Source: Qipengyuania aurantiaca (GTDB lineage: Bacteria > Pseudomonadota > Alphaproteobacteria > Sphingomonadales > Sphingomonadaceae). Taken from it: a stretch of 64,000 bases of DNA. Positions 38,843 through 50,104 of this stretch are shown here, piece by piece. Position numbers and translations under genes: made by a program. Location: contig NZ_CP081295.1 in NCBI RefSeq assembly GCF_019711375.1, forward strand, positions 2,393,001 to 2,457,000, read 5' to 3'. Below the pieces are notes generated by a model. It ran no database searches. It was not told where the DNA came from and was given only the letters and a program-made list of their open reading frames with translations. The stretch's first letter is position 1. Every line of letters begins with the position of its first letter.

Positions 38843-39321
38843 CGGGTTTGACGCGCTTGGCAAAAGGCACGTTTGCTGCCGCTCTTGTTTTCGGCCTTGG
38901 CGCCTGCGGAAACGACGCCGAAACGCAGGTAAGCCGCAACGCCGATGGGATGCCGCAGGGCGACACCGGCTGGCAGGTGCGCGAGGAAGGTGAAGGTCTT
39001 CGCATGCGGCGCCAATTCGACCAATTGACGCTTGTCTACGCACTCGAACCCAAGACCGGCGGTGTGGGCGCGACGCTGACTGCGCGCGCTGCTCCCTGTC
39101 TTGGCGGTAAGGGCGAATTCGAAGTGGAAGACAAATTTACCCCGCTCTCCGCCGACGAGGCCAGCGAACTCACCGATATCCGCGATCGCATGGAAGGCCT
39201 GGTAGGCCGGGTCGCGGATCGCTGCGATATTCCGGACAAGGTCCGCAACCAGATCACCGCCGGTTTCGACGGCCTGTTCTTCCGCACTTCCGGCCAGCGC
39301 GCGGCCGTTTCCGGCTCCTAG
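38839..39321 (+). CDS. Hypothetical lipoprotein between carA and carB
   Basis: 160 aa. Its ATG overlaps the carA stop. The lipobox LGAC (about residues 20-23, VFGLGACGND) implies a lipid-anchored envelope protein. It has two further Cys (APCLGGKG, DRCDIPDK). The C-terminal half is helical and charged (ELTDIRDRMEGLVGRV). No link to carbamoyl phosphate synthesis is evident. Its retention between carA and carB suggests convenient co-expression rather than a shared pathway. Confidence 0.78.
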   Translation: MTGLTRLAKGTFAAALVFGLGACGNDAETQVSRNADGMPQGDTGWQVREEGEGLRMRRQFDQLTLVYALEPKTGGVGATLTARAAPCLGGKGEFEVEDKFTPLSADEASELTDIRDRMEGLVGRVADRCDIPDKVRNQITAGFDGLFFRTSGQRAAVSGS

Positions 39322-39333
39322 ACGAAAGCTCCC

Positions 39334-42300
39334 ATGCCCAAACGCACCGACATCTCCTCGATCCTCGTAATCGGCGCCGGCCCGATCATCATCGGCCAGG
39401 CGTGCGAGTTCGACTATTCCGGCACACAGGCGATCAAGGCGCTGAAGGAAGAGGGCTACCGGGTCATCCTGGTCAACTCGAACCCGGCCACGATCATGAC
39501 CGATCCGGAAATGGCCGACGCGACCTATATCGAGCCGATCACGCCCGAAATCGTCGCCAAGATCATCGACAAGGAACGCCCCGACGCCGTCCTGCCGACG
39601 ATGGGCGGGCAGACCGCGCTCAACTGCGCGCTCGCGCTGTTCAATAACGGCACGCTGGAAAAGTACGGCGTGCAGATGATCGGCGCCAACGCCGACGCAA
39701 TCGACAAGGCGGAAAACCGCCAGCGTTTCCGCGAGGCGATGGACAAGATCGGCCTCGAAAGCGCGCGCAGCGGCGTAGCCAACACGGTCGACGAGGCCTT
39801 CGCGGTTCTGGAGCGTACGGGCCTCCCCGCCATCATCCGCCCCAGCTTCACGCTCGGCGGGACGGGCGGCGGCATCGCCTACAACAAGGCCGAATTCGAC
39901 AAGATCGTGCGCGAAGGTCTCGACGCCTCGCCCACCACCGAAGTCCTGATCGAGGAATCGCTCCTCGGCTGGAAGGAATTCGAGATGGAGGTGGTGCGCG
40001 ACCGCAAGGACAATTGCATCATCATCTGTTCGATCGAAAACGTCGATCCGATGGGCGTGCATACCGGCGACAGCATCACCATCGCGCCCGCGCTGACGCT
40101 GACCGACAAGGAATATCAGATCATGCGCACCGCCTCGATCGAGGTGCTGCGTGAAATTGGCGTGGAAACAGGCGGTTCGAACGTACAGTTCGCAGTCAAT
40201 CCAAAGGATGGCCGCCTGATCGTGATCGAGATGAACCCGCGCGTTTCGCGGTCCTCGGCGCTGGCATCGAAGGCCACCGGCTTCCCCATCGCGCGGGTGG
40301 CCGCAAAATTGGCCGTGGGCTACACTCTAGACGAGATCCAGAACGAGATCACCGGAGCTACCCCTGCCAGCTTCGAGCCGACCATCGACTATGTAGTGAC
40401 CAAGATCCCGCGCTTCGCCTTCGAGAAGTTCAAGGGCGCGAAGAATGAGCTTTCGACCGCGATGAAGTCGGTCGGCGAGGTCATGGCCATCGGCCGGTCC
40501 TTCGCGGAATCGATGCAAAAGGCGCTCCGGGGCCTCGAAACCGGCCTCGACGGGTTCAACCGCGTGCCCGAACTCGAAGGCGTCAGCCGCGAGAAGATTA
40601 CCGCTGCGCTCAGCCAGCGCACGCCCGACCGCATCCTCAAGATCGCGCAGGCGTTCCGCGAGGAATTCACGGTCGAGGAGATCAACCAGATCACCGGTTT
40701 CGATCCGTGGTTCCTGCGCCAGATCGAGGCGATCATCTACGAAGAGAAGATGCTCGGCCATAACGGCCTGCCGCGCGACGAGGCGGAAATGCGCCGCCTC
40801 AAGGCCATGGGGTTCTCCGACAAGCGCCTTGCAACGCTGGCCGTGCGGTCTGTTGGTGTTGCGGGCGGCCTCGCCGAAACACAGGCGCGCCGGTCGGGCC
40901 TCCTTCACGATGCCCTGCGCGCCATGGCCGGTGCCACCAGCGAAGAGGAAGTCCGCAAGCTGCGCCACAAGCTGGGTGTCTATCCGGTCTACAAGCGCAT
41001 CGACAGCTGCGCGGCCGAATTCGAAGCCATCACGCCCTATATGTACTCGACCTACGAAGCGCCCAGCTTCGGCGAGGCGGAGGACGAGGCCGATCCGAGC
41101 GACCGCAAGAAGATCGTCATCCTCGGTGGCGGCCCGAACCGGATCGGGCAGGGCATCGAGTTCGACTATTGCTGCGTCCATGCCTGCTTCGCGCTGGCCG
41201 AAGCCGGGTTCGAGACCATCATGGTCAACTGCAATCCGGAAACGGTCTCGACCGATTACGATACCTCCGACCGCCTCTATTTCGAGCCGCTGACCGAGGA
41301 AGACGTGCTCGAGATCATGCGCGTCGAAATGTCCAAGGGCGAAGTGGTGGGCGTGATCGTCCAGTTTGGCGGGCAGACCCCGCTCAAGCTTGCCGCAGCG
41401 CTCGAACGCGAAGGCATTCCGATCCTCGGCACCTCGCCCGATGCGATCGACCTTGCCGAAGATCGCGAACGTTTCGCCAAGCTGGTAAATAAGCTCAACC
41501 TCAAGCAGCCGCTCAACGGCATCGCCAAGAGCCGCGACGAAGCCGCCGCTGCCGCCGCTCGCATCGGCTATCCGGTGCTTCTGCGCCCGAGCTATGTGCT
41601 GGGCGGTCGCGCGATGGAGATCGTCGACAGCGAACCGCAGCTCGACGATTACATCAACACCGCCGTCAACGTCTCGGGCGACAGCCCGGTGCTGGTCGAC
41701 CAGTACTTGCGCGACGCGGTGGAGTGCGATGTCGATGTCGTCTCGGACGGCAATGAAGTGCGCATCGCAGGCGTCATGCAGCATATCGAGGAGGCCGGCG
41801 TGCACTCAGGCGACAGCGCCTGCACCCTGCCGCCCTACAGCCTGCCCGCCGACATCGTCGAGGAAATGGAACGCCAGGCCAAGGCGCTGGCCGAAGCGCT
41901 TAGCGTGCGCGGCCTGATGAACGTCCAGTTCGCGGTGAAGGACGGCGAGGTCTACCTGATCGAGGTCAACCCGCGCGCCAGCCGCACCGTGCCTTTCGTG
42001 GCCAAGGCCATCGGCCAGCCGGTCGCCAAGGTCGCCGCGCGCGTGATGGCGGGCGAACCGCTGTCGAACTTCGAGCCCTTCGATCTCAAGCCCGACCACA
42101 TGGCCGTGAAGGAAGCTGTCTTCCCCTTCGCGCGCTTCCCGGGTTCCGATCCGGTCCTTTCGCCCGAAATGAAGTCGACCGGCGAAGTGATGGGCATCGA
42201 TCGCGGCTTCCCCGCCGCCTTCTACAAGTCGCAGCTGGGAGCGGGGATGACGCTGCCGACCGGCGGAACCGTGTTTGTGTCGGTGAAGGACAGCGACAAG

Positions 42301-42660
42301 GACGTCATCCTGCCCGCCGTGAAGACAATCCTCGACCAGGGCTTCAAGGTCATCGCCACCGGCGGCACGCAACGCTTCCTGTCCGAACAGGGGCTGGAGG
42401 TCGAGCGGGTCAATAAGGTCGCCGAAGGGCGCCCGCACATCGTCGACGCCATTATCGACGGCGAAGTGGCGTTGATCTTCAATTCGACCGAGGGCTGGCA
42501 GTCGCTGCTGGACAGCCAGTCGATCCGCGAAGCCGCGCTTGAAAAGAAGCTGCCCTATTATACGACCGCCGCCGGAAGTCTTGCCGCGGCCCGTGCAATT
42601 GCGGAGGTTTCGACCGAGCAGCTTGAAGTGCGCTCCCTGCAGGACTATTATAGCTCCTAA
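39334..42660 (+). CDS. carB: Carbamoyl-phosphate synthase large subunit
   Basis: 1108 aa. Two homologous ATP-grasp halves: [17 protein letters not shown] at the start and [18 protein letters not shown] at about residue 597. Each has its own Glu-rich metal motif ([40 protein letters not shown]). The C-terminal MGS domain (about 970 onward) senses UMP/ornithine. It makes carbamoyl phosphate from bicarbonate, ATP and ammonia delivered by CarA. Confidence 0.98.
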   Translation: MPKRTDISSILVIGAGPIIIGQACEFDYSGTQAIKALKEEGYRVILVNSNPATIMTDPEMADATYIEPITPEIVAKIIDKERPDAVLPTMGGQTALNCALALFNNGTLEKYGVQMIGANADAIDKAENRQRFREAMDKIGLESARSGVANTVDEAFAVLERTGLPAIIRPSFTLGGTGGGIAYNKAEFDKIVREGLDASPTTEVLIEESLLGWKEFEMEVVRDRKDNCIIICSIENVDPMGVHTGDSITIAPALTLTDKEYQIMRTASIEVLREIGVETGGSNVQFAVNPKDGRLIVIEMNPRVSRSSALASKATGFPIARVAAKLAVGYTLDEIQNEITGATPASFEPTIDYVVTKIPRFAFEKFKGAKNELSTAMKSVGEVMAIGRSFAESMQKALRGLETGLDGFNRVPELEGVSREKITAALSQRTPDRILKIAQAFREEFTVEEINQITGFDPWFLRQIEAIIYEEKMLGHNGLPRDEAEMRRLKAMGFSDKRLATLAVRSVGVAGGLAETQARRSGLLHDALRAMAGATSEEEVRKLRHKLGVYPVYKRIDSCAAEFEAITPYMYSTYEAPSFGEAEDEADPSDRKKIVILGGGPNRIGQGIEFDYCCVHACFALAEAGFETIMVNCNPETVSTDYDTSDRLYFEPLTEEDVLEIMRVEMSKGEVVGVIVQFGGQTPLKLAAALEREGIPILGTSPDAIDLAEDRERFAKLVNKLNLKQPLNGIAKSRDEAAAAAARIGYPVLLRPSYVLGGRAMEIVDSEPQLDDYINTAVNVSGDSPVLVDQYLRDAVECDVDVVSDGNEVRIAGVMQHIEEAGVHSGDSACTLPPYSLPADIVEEMERQAKALAEALSVRGLMNVQFAVKDGEVYLIEVNPRASRTVPFVAKAIGQPVAKVAARVMAGEPLSNFEPFDLKPDHMAVKEAVFPFARFPGSDPVLSPEMKSTGEVMGIDRGFPAAFYKSQLGAGMTLPTGGTVFVSVKDSDKDVILPAVKTILDQGFKVIATGGTQRFLSEQGLEVERVNKVAEGRPHIVDAIIDGEVALIFNSTEGWQSLLDSQSIREAALEKKLPYYTTAAGSLAAARAIAEVSTEQLEVRSLQDYYSS

Positions 42661-42771
42661 GAACTAGACGCGTACCCTTCCTCACATTCGGCCATCAGAG
42701 GTTCCGCACTTCGCGGACCGGGGTCGAATTGTCCGGGGAGGGACGCTTTGCAGGAAGGACAAAGGGGTCCC

Positions 42772-43239
42772 ATGGATAAGGTGCCGATGTTGGCCGAGGG
42801 CTATGAGAAGCTGACCGCAGACCTGAAGGTCCTGCGCGCCGAGCGCCCGAAAATCGTCGATGCAATCGAGGAAGCGCGCGCGCATGGCGACCTTTCCGAG
42901 AACGCGGAATACCACGCGGCCAAGGAGCGCCAGGGCCAGGTCGAAGCCATGATTGGCGACCTCGAAGACAAGATCAGCCGCGCGCAGATCATCGACCCGA
43001 CCACGCTTTCGGGCGACAAGGTGATCTTCGGGGCGACCGTGACCCTGCTCGACGAAGAAGACAAGCCGGTGAAGTACCAGATCGTCGGCCAGACCGAAGC
43101 CGATGCGAGCAAGGGCCGCATCAGTTACACCTCGCCTATCGCGCGCGCGCTGATCGGCAAGCAGGTGGAAGAAGAGGTCGAGGTCACCGTGCCGAGCGGC
43201 GACAAGTTCTACCTCATCGACAAGATCGAATTCGTCTGA
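42772..43239 (+). CDS. greA: Transcription elongation factor GreA
   Basis: 155 aa. The N-terminal coiled coil ([20 protein letters not shown]) and its tip [15 protein letters not shown], with the acidic residues that coordinate Mg in the polymerase active site, are clear. The C-terminal FKBP-like domain ends with [20 protein letters not shown]. It rescues backtracked RNA polymerase by stimulating RNA cleavage. [11 protein letters not shown] is chosen as the start. Confidence 0.95.
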   Translation: MDKVPMLAEGYEKLTADLKVLRAERPKIVDAIEEARAHGDLSENAEYHAAKERQGQVEAMIGDLEDKISRAQIIDPTTLSGDKVIFGATVTLLDEEDKPVKYQIVGQTEADASKGRISYTSPIARALIGKQVEEEVEVTVPSGDKFYLIDKIEFV

Positions 43240-43246
43240 TCGAGCG

Positions 43247-43272
43247 GGCGGTTGCTGCGCGCACCGCCTTTC
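43247..43272 (+). terminator. Possible weak terminator of greA
   Basis: GGCGGT (43247-43252) pairs with ACCGCC (43263-43268), followed by TTTC. The stem is short and the T run brief. Confidence 0.4.
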
Positions 43273-43290
43273 ACAGACAGCCTTCGCTAA

Positions 43291-43812
43291 TCAGGTGTTG
43301 GAGAGCCGGCCCGTCTTTTTCGGGGCGGGCTTCGCCTGTTCGATCTCGCGCACCATCGCCCAATTGGTGATGTCGACGCCGTCGATTTCGAAGGTGCGCT
43401 TCTTCATCGCCGTGTAGCCTGCGCTTTCGAAGGCGGGCTTGGCGATTTCGCTCGCCTCGGTGAAGAGGTGGGTGATCCCGTGATACTTGGCGTAGAGCGC
43501 GGCCGTCGCCAGCAGGCTGGAGGCAATGCCTTCGTCCGTATGGTCGGGATGGCAATAAAGGTGGTCGAGATGGCCGGTCAGCTCCAGCATCGCATAGGCG
43601 ACGGGCGTATCGTCCTCGTCGGTGGCGATGAAGATCTGGGTGCCGGCATCGGCCTGCGCCTGGTAGACTTCGGGGCCGGCGAAATTGGCCAGCCAAGCCT
43701 CCACCTGTTCCTCGGTATAGGCTTCCGGTCCGATGGCCCCGATCGCCGCGCGGCCGAGCTCGGCGAGCGCTTCGGCGTCACCTTCCTCGAAAGAGCGGAT
43801 CGAATAGGCCAT
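43291..43812 (-). CDS. GNAT family acetyltransferase
   Basis: 173 aa. MAYSIRSFEEGDAEALAELG is the typical GNAT opening. PVAYAMLELTGHLDHLYCHP is the beta4 strand leading to HTDEGIASSLLATAALYAK, the acetyl-CoA-binding helix. It acetylates an unknown amine or protein N-terminus. It is convergent with greA. Confidence 0.85.
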   Translation of the reverse strand: MAYSIRSFEEGDAEALAELGRAAIGAIGPEAYTEEQVEAWLANFAGPEVYQAQADAGTQIFIATDEDDTPVAYAMLELTGHLDHLYCHPDHTDEGIASSLLATAALYAKYHGITHLFTEASEIAKPAFESAGYTAMKKRTFEIDGVDITNWAMVREIEQAKPAPKKTGRLSNT

Positions 43813-43826
43813 CGGTTCTCGGGTCC

Positions 43827-44057
43827 TTATGCGTCCGGATCGAGCAGCTTGTGCAGGTGGACGATGACGTATTTCATTTCCGCATCGTCGACCGTGCGCT
43901 GGGCGTTGCCGCGCCAGGCGCTCTCTGCGTCGTCATAGGTGGAGTAAACGCCGGCGACGTGGATGCTTTCGGGATCCGAAAAGGTGACGCTGCGCGGGTC
44001 GGTCACGCGGCCGCCCATCACCAGGTAGAGCGTCTGCTTGCTCTCTTTTTCTTCCAT
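43827..44057 (-). CDS. DUF4170 domain protein
   Basis: 76 aa from MEEKESKQ; a longer upstream frame is not family-like. LYLVMGGRVTDPRSVTF, IHVAGVYSTYDDAESAWRGN and the ending MKYVIVHLHKLLDPDA match the small DUF4170 family found in alphaproteobacteria. Function unknown. It is 14 bases from the GNAT gene. Confidence 0.85.
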   Translation of the reverse strand: MEEKESKQTLYLVMGGRVTDPRSVTFSDPESIHVAGVYSTYDDAESAWRGNAQRTVDDAEMKYVIVHLHKLLDPDA

Positions 44058-44165
44058 TGGTCCGTTCTTCCGTTTGGGGAGGGAGATAACGGCCACGCCC
44101 CATAGCGGAAGCGGCGCGACAGGCAACCCTGTCACGCCGCTACGCGAAGTTGGTTTAGGAAGAGT

Positions 44166-44684
44166 TTAGTTGGTCAGGCGCGCACGAAGATCGCGATAGG
44201 CACGCGACGATTTTCGGCTCGCACGGCGACCGCTCGACCGCAGGCTGTCGCCCATCGAGTCGAGGCGATAACCGGCGTCACGCTTCAGGCGACGGCTCTG
44301 CGTACCGGCCGCGTCGGTCATATCTTCGAACTTGTCGCCTGCCCCTTCGATCATCGAAAGACCGTAGGCGAGCGCAGTATCGGCGGCGTAAGACGCCCAC
44401 GAGCCGCCACGACGGCCAAGTTCGCGGCCACGGCGCGTCATCGCACCAATGGCGAGACCGACGGCAACGGCACCGGCGACGGTGGCAACCGGGTGCTTCT
44501 TCGCGAATTCAACGGCGCTGTCGGCAACGTCCTTGGCCTGGTCCATCAGCGACCGCTCTTCGTTGCGGCGTTCGCCTGCTTCGATGCGGGCGCGCAGCTG
44601 ATCACGCTTTTCCTGATCGGTCAGCTGACTGTCGGCGCTGATGGGGGTGACGTTGGTCTGCGGGGTTTTGGCGGTGTCTACCAT
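44166..44684 (-). CDS. YqjD-like membrane-anchored protein (DUF3618/DUF883-like)
   Basis: 172 aa. A charged N-terminal helix (LTDQEKRDQLRARIEAGERR) leads into DQAKDVADSAVEFAKKHPVA, then one Gly/Ala hydrophobic segment (TVAGAVAVGLAIGAMTRRGR, about residues 65-84), then a basic, Ser/Arg-rich tail. The KKHPxxT...GxxxGxxxGxxxRR pattern is that of YqjD/ElaB-type tail anchors. It is last of four small membrane genes transcribed toward lower coordinates. Start MVDTAKT. Confidence 0.72.
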   Translation of the reverse strand: MVDTAKTPQTNVTPISADSQLTDQEKRDQLRARIEAGERRNEERSLMDQAKDVADSAVEFAKKHPVATVAGAVAVGLAIGAMTRRGRELGRRGGSWASYAADTALAYGLSMIEGAGDKFEDMTDAAGTQSRRLKRDAGYRLDSMGDSLRSSGRRASRKSSRAYRDLRARLTN

Positions 44685-44724
44685 TGGGTACATCCTTGAA
44701 TAAGTGTTCGATAAACCAACGGGT

Positions 44725-45072
44725 TTACCGACCCAATCGTTCCTCCAACTCGTCGCGGAGGTCCCACCCGCTGTCGTCTTCCTCGTCCTCGTCGTCCGGC
44801 GCAAGGCCGAAAGCAGAGAGGATCGGATTGCGTGCGAACCAAACAACCACCGCCGCAATCAGGGCTGCAAGGGCGCCCTTATTGTCCTCGGCCACCTCGA
44901 TGGCTTCCTCGTACAGATCCATCGCGCCTTCGGTGACACGATCCATGGCCCTCTGGCCCAGGCCCTTGTGCGCGAAATCGGCCTTGATGTGCTGGATATC
45001 GGCGTCGACGAGCGCACGCGCGGAATCGCGCAGGTAGCGGTCGGCAAGCATCTGCGCCTTGCGGTCACTCAT
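44725..45072 (-). CDS. Hypothetical membrane protein, YqjD/YqjE cluster member
   Basis: 115 aa from MSDRKAQM. A long amphipathic helical N-terminal half (ADRYLRDSARALVDADIQHI) is followed by one hydrophobic helix (GALAALIAAVVVWFARNPIL) and an acidic end (PDDEDEEDDSGWDLRDELEE). Its start overlaps the holin-like gene by 8 bases. No named domain is recognised; by position it resembles a third member of yqjD-yqjE style clusters. Confidence 0.7.
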   Translation of the reverse strand: MSDRKAQMLADRYLRDSARALVDADIQHIKADFAHKGLGQRAMDRVTEGAMDLYEEAIEVAEDNKGALAALIAAVVVWFARNPILSAFGLAPDDEDEEDDSGWDLRDELEERLGR

Positions 45073-45505
45073 CGCCCTTCTCCTTTTCCGCAAAGGCATC
45101 GCGAATATCGTCGATCCGGCCCTTGAGCATTTTCAGGAGGACTACGCCGATGACCAGCAGCGCGATGGTGACGATGGCCGTCGCGATCCACGGACCCACG
45201 AGGGGAACGAGGGCGATAACCAGACCGACCACAAAGGCGATCAGGGCAAGGTGGAAAACGCCAAAGGCACCAAGCCCGATGGCAATGGCGCCCTTTAGAC
45301 GGTTGGCGGTATAGCTAGCGCGGCTCTTCTGATAAGCGATCTCCGCCTCGGCATAGGTTTTGCCGTCTTCGAAAAGCGCGAGGACATCTTCGGCGAGCGA
45401 AGGGCCATGAGCACCTTCATCCTCCTCGATGTCCTCGTAATCGTCGGGCAGGTCGAGCGGACCTTCGTAGTCCGCCCGTTCCCTGGTGTCTTCGTCCCGC
45501 ATCAT
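45065..45505 (-). CDS. Holin-X / YqjE-like phage holin family protein
   Basis: 146 aa. Acidic N-terminus (DYEGPLDLPDDYEDIEEDEG), then SLAEDVLALFEDGKTYAEAE, which is the typical lead-in of the Holin-X/YqjE (DUF1469) family. Two long hydrophobic helices follow (about residues 70-95 and 102-126) and a charged end. Despite the family name it is a cellular inner-membrane protein, not a phage lysis gene. There are no phage genes nearby. Confidence 0.8.
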   Translation of the reverse strand: MMRDEDTRERADYEGPLDLPDDYEDIEEDEGAHGPSLAEDVLALFEDGKTYAEAEIAYQKSRASYTANRLKGAIAIGLGAFGVFHLALIAFVVGLVIALVPLVGPWIATAIVTIALLVIGVVLLKMLKGRIDDIRDAFAEKEKGDE

Positions 45506-45526
45506 TTCCCCTGTTATCGCTAGATC

Positions 45527-46165
45527 TTAGCGACGGAAAAGACGCGAGAGCATGAAGCCGGCGACAGCAGCGATGCCGATGGCCGTGCCCGGGCTTTTGC
45601 GAACGAACGCGCGGCCGTCTTCGACCAGATCATCGACGCTCTTTTCGTCGAGCTTCGCGGCGTAATCGTTGAGCGCACCCGAGGCGCTGCGGGCGTAATC
45701 GCCATATTTGGCGCCGAGCTTTTCATCGACCTGATGGGCGTTTTCGCTGATCGAACGGCTGAGCGAGCGCAGGCCTTCACTAGTCTTCACCTTGCCTTCG
45801 GTGGCGAGTTCCTTGCCCTTGACCTTGGCGTCGGTGCCATAGGTCTTGGCATCGCTGACCCAGTCCTGGCTCTTGCCCTTGGCCTGGCCGCGATAGGCAG
45901 CAGCGCGTTCCTTTCCTTCGGCCTTGAGCGCGGCAGCGCCCGCCTTGGCTTCTTCCAGAGCGGCGTTGAAGCGGCTCTTGGCTTCGGCGCGGTGCGGATT
46001 GGTTGCGGTGGTTTCGGTTGCGGTAACGGTGTTGGTCACGGGGACTGTCTCCTTGGCTGCACCCTTCTTCGCCACGGTCTTGCGCGGCTTCTTCGCGGTG
46101 CTGGTTTTTGTCTTGGGGGTGGTCTTGGGCTTTTTCGGCGCGCCCGACGCGGTGTTTTCTGCCAT
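45527..46165 (-). CDS. Lys/Ala-rich YqjD/ElaB-like (DUF883) membrane-anchored protein
   Basis: 212 aa from MAENTASG. The first 40 residues are histone-H1-like (KPKTTPKTKTSTAKKPRKTV), suggesting nucleic-acid or ribosome contact. The middle is a long charged coiled coil. The C-terminus RKSPGTAIGIAAVAGFMLSR LFRR is the DUF883 tail anchor. E. coli YqjD binds ribosomes at the membrane in stationary phase; a similar role is inferred. It is first of the four-gene group, divergent from eno across 177 bases. Confidence 0.78.
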   Translation of the reverse strand: MAENTASGAPKKPKTTPKTKTSTAKKPRKTVAKKGAAKETVPVTNTVTATETTATNPHRAEAKSRFNAALEEAKAGAAALKAEGKERAAAYRGQAKGKSQDWVSDAKTYGTDAKVKGKELATEGKVKTSEGLRSLSRSISENAHQVDEKLGAKYGDYARSASGALNDYAAKLDEKSVDDLVEDGRAFVRKSPGTAIGIAAVAGFMLSRLFRR

Positions 46166-46216
46166 TGCTCTCGTCCTTGCCCTCAATTCGTATTCATTTC
46201 CCGGCGGTTGGCGTGA

Positions 46217-47632
<1,416 letters not shown>

Positions 47633-47636
47633 CCGG

Positions 47637-47888
47637 TTAATCGCCCGCCCGGTTTTTCGGGTGGAACCAGTATTGCCACACGCCCCAGCCGTTGATGAGC
47701 AGCAGCAGGCCGTTCATCGCGGCCAGCGGCATCGCGTCCTCGGTGAGCCCGATATAGATCCAAAGCGCCGAAACAGCGCAGAACAGCACGAAGCCCCATG
47801 CGGTGGCCCGGCGTCCCATGTCGAAAGCAATCATCGACGCGGCGGCCACCGTTCCTACGGACGCGATCCATTCGATGGGTCCGTTCAT
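47637..47888 (-). CDS. Small inner-membrane protein, three helices
   Basis: 83 aa, almost entirely hydrophobic, with helices at about residues 6-21, 28-46 and 54-74 and the ending WGVWQYWFHPKNR. The layout resembles small YgjV/SemiSWEET-like proteins, but no diagnostic motif is seen. It is convergent with eno, with 4 bases between stops. Confidence 0.7.
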   Translation of the reverse strand: MNGPIEWIASVGTVAAASMIAFDMGRRATAWGFVLFCAVSALWIYIGLTEDAMPLAAMNGLLLLINGWGVWQYWFHPKNRAGD

Positions 47889-47966
47889 GCTTTACTCTTC
47901 CTCATGTTTGCCACGACGAACCTGGCAGGTTAGCGTTCCAAAACTGCTCTTTGTGGGAGAGGGGCC

Positions 47967-49013
47967 TTGAGCGGATTTCCGGTCCATCCTGACGAGGTCA
48001 CGCCTGCATGGCTGTCCGAGACACTCGGCGCACGCGTCCGATCGGTCACGTGGGAGCCGATCGGGACCGGGCAAGTCGGCGATAGCGTGCGATTCCATCT
48101 CGACGTCGAGGGCGTCCCGGACACGCTGGCAGGCAAATTCCCCGCCGCCGACGAGACCAGTCGCGGGACGGCGGCGATGTTCGGGCTTTATCGCAAGGAG
48201 GTTGAATTCTACCGGCAGGCAGCCCCGCTGCTCGACGTACGCGTGCCGCAAACCTTCGCCGCGGAAGCGAGCGAGGACGGGGCCAGCTTCGTCTTGATTT
48301 TCGAGGACCTCGGCCCCGCGCGTCAGGGGGACCAGATCGCGGGCTGCACGCTGGAGGAAGCGAAATCAGCCATCGCGCAAGCCGCTGCGATCCATGCGCC
48401 GAGTTGGAGAAGGCCGGAGATTCTCGATGCTGGGTGGATCCAGCCTCCCGAAGACTTGGGCGCGAAGGTCGGCGCCATGTACCCGCAGGCGCAGGCGCTC
48501 TTTCGCGAACGCTATGCCGATACGCTCGAGCCGACTTACATGATCGTCTGCGAGCAATTGGCGGAACATGCTGCGACTTATTTCCGGCGCGACCCCGACA
48601 TTCAATGTCTCGTCCACGGGGATTTCCGGCTCGACAACATGCTGTTCGATATCCGCGGCGGTTCCGAGCCCATCGCCATCCTCGACTGGCAGACGGTGAC
48701 CATCGGCAAGGCGATGACCGACATCGGTTATTTCCTCGGCTGCGGGATCGGGCAGTTGGGTCTCGATCACGAGGAGGAACTGCTCGACCTCTATCTCGCC
48801 GAAATGGCGGCAAGGGGTGTGCACCTGACCCGCGCGGACCTTGCCGAGGATTACCGCGTCGGCATCCTGCACGGCGTTTCGACCGCCGTATTCAGCGCCG
48901 CCTTTGTCGAACGCACCGAGCGCGGGGATGCCAACTTCCTGTCGATGGCGCGCGGGGCCTGTGCGCTGGCCCTGAAGCATGACAGTATCGCTGCGTTGAA
49001 GGAGAAGGGTTGA
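47967..49013 (+). CDS. Phosphotransferase (APH/choline-kinase-like fold)
   Basis: 348 aa from TTG, supported by GGGAGAGG 5' of it and the conserved opening. Kinase-like catalytic loop CLVHGDFRLDNMLFD (about residues 213-227, HGDxxxxN) and metal-binding ILDWQT (about 238-243). Family members phosphorylate small molecules such as aminoglycosides, choline or homoserine, or act on acyl compounds in degradation operons. The substrate is unknown. The stop overlaps the next start (TGATG). Confidence 0.83.
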   Translation: MSGFPVHPDEVTPAWLSETLGARVRSVTWEPIGTGQVGDSVRFHLDVEGVPDTLAGKFPAADETSRGTAAMFGLYRKEVEFYRQAAPLLDVRVPQTFAAEASEDGASFVLIFEDLGPARQGDQIAGCTLEEAKSAIAQAAAIHAPSWRRPEILDAGWIQPPEDLGAKVGAMYPQAQALFRERYADTLEPTYMIVCEQLAEHAATYFRRDPDIQCLVHGDFRLDNMLFDIRGGSEPIAILDWQTVTIGKAMTDIGYFLGCGIGQLGLDHEEELLDLYLAEMAARGVHLTRADLAEDYRVGILHGVSTAVFSAAFVERTERGDANFLSMARGACALALKHDSIAALKEKG

Positions 49014-50104
49014 TGGCGCTTTCCAAGGGTGACGAATATCCCATCCACCAGACCGCGGAGCCTGTGGCCTATGCGGGCACCGACCGCAATTTCTACGACC
49101 GCTACTTCTTCAACGGCTACGCGCCCGATGGCAGCGGGTTCTTCGCGCTGGCGCTGAGCGTTTACCCCCATCTCGACGTGGCGGACGCGCATTTCAGCTT
49201 CATCCGGGGCGGCACCCAATATTGCCTGCACGCCAGCGCGGAAATGGGGATGGAGCGGATGGCCATGCGGGTTGGGCCCATCTCTATCGAGGTCGTCGAA
49301 CCGCTTCATGCGTTGAAGGTCACCATCGAAGAATCCGATGGCATCGCGGGCGAATTCACCTTCACCGGACGCGCCTTCCCGATCGAGGAGCCGCGCTTCA
49401 CCCACCGCATCGGTCCGCGCGCCTTCATGGACTACACGCGCATGACGCAGAACGGCCATTACGAGGGCTGGATTGCCGTCGATGGCGAGCGGCACGAGAT
49501 GGTCGACGGCACCGCCGGCACGCGCGATCGCAGCTGGGGTGTGCGGCCCATCGGCGCGCGCGATTCCCAACCGATGCCCGGCGCGCCTATGCCGAGCTTC
49601 TTCTGGCAATGGACGCCGATCAGCTTTCGCAACGGCAGCCTGTACTTCCACGTCAACAACGACACGCATGGCCGCGCCTGGAACACCCGCGCCGCCTGGG
49701 CGCCAGACGGGGCCGATGCCTCCGATATTGCCGAGGGCCACGGCGGCATGCGCACGCGCCTTTTGCCCGACACCCGCTGGCCCTCGGGCGGCACGCTGTC
49801 GCTGGCGGTCATGGGCGCGCCAGAGCAGGTCACTTTCGAATCTCTCGGTCGCTTCCAGATGCGCGGGCTGGGCTACACCCATCCCGAATGGGGCCACGGC
49901 ATGCACCACGGCCCCTTGCGCGTGGAGCGCGAGGATATCGATCTAGCAGGCCTCGATCCGCTAGCGCCGGAGAACCTCCACGTGCAGACGCTGGTGCGCG
50001 CCACCGGCAATGACGGCAGCGACGGGATTGGCGTCTTCGAACAGCTCATCCTCGGTCCCTTCGCCCCGCTGGGACTGACCGGGATGGTGGACGGCGGTGC
50101 CTAG
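49013..50104 (+). CDS. Uncharacterised protein coupled to the phosphotransferase
   Basis: 363 aa from ATG 49013, with AAGGAGAAGG just before it; a TTG one codon upstream is possible. No signal peptide. Rich in beta-type segments, with conserved-looking [20 protein letters not shown] and [10 protein letters not shown]. The pattern recalls lipocalin-like AttH/CrtC-type folds, but this is only an impression. Coupling to an APH-type kinase suggests action on the same small molecule. Its stop overlaps the convergent ribH stop in the palindrome CCTAGG. Confidence 0.7.
   Translation: MALSKGDEYPIHQTAEPVAYAGTDRNFYDRYFFNGYAPDGSGFFALALSVYPHLDVADAHFSFIRGGTQYCLHASAEMGMERMAMRVGPISIEVVEPLHALKVTIEESDGIAGEFTFTGRAFPIEEPRFTHRIGPRAFMDYTRMTQNGHYEGWIAVDGERHEMVDGTAGTRDRSWGVRPIGARDSQPMPGAPMPSFFWQWTPISFRNGSLYFHVNNDTHGRAWNTRAAWAPDGADASDIAEGHGGMRTRLLPDTRWPSGGTLSLAVMGAPEQVTFESLGRFQMRGLGYTHPEWGHGMHHGPLRVEREDIDLAGLDPLAPENLHVQTLVRATGNDGSDGIGVFEQLILGPFAPLGLTGMVDGGA

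Noticed and set aside
40327..41805. Minus-strand frame of 492 codons inside carB
   Set aside because: Antisense of an unmistakable carB; no independent ribosome site or family similarity.
45065..45505. Phage holin implying a prophage
   Set aside because: The Holin-X/YqjE family is chromosomal and widespread. No lysin, capsid or integrase gene is nearby.
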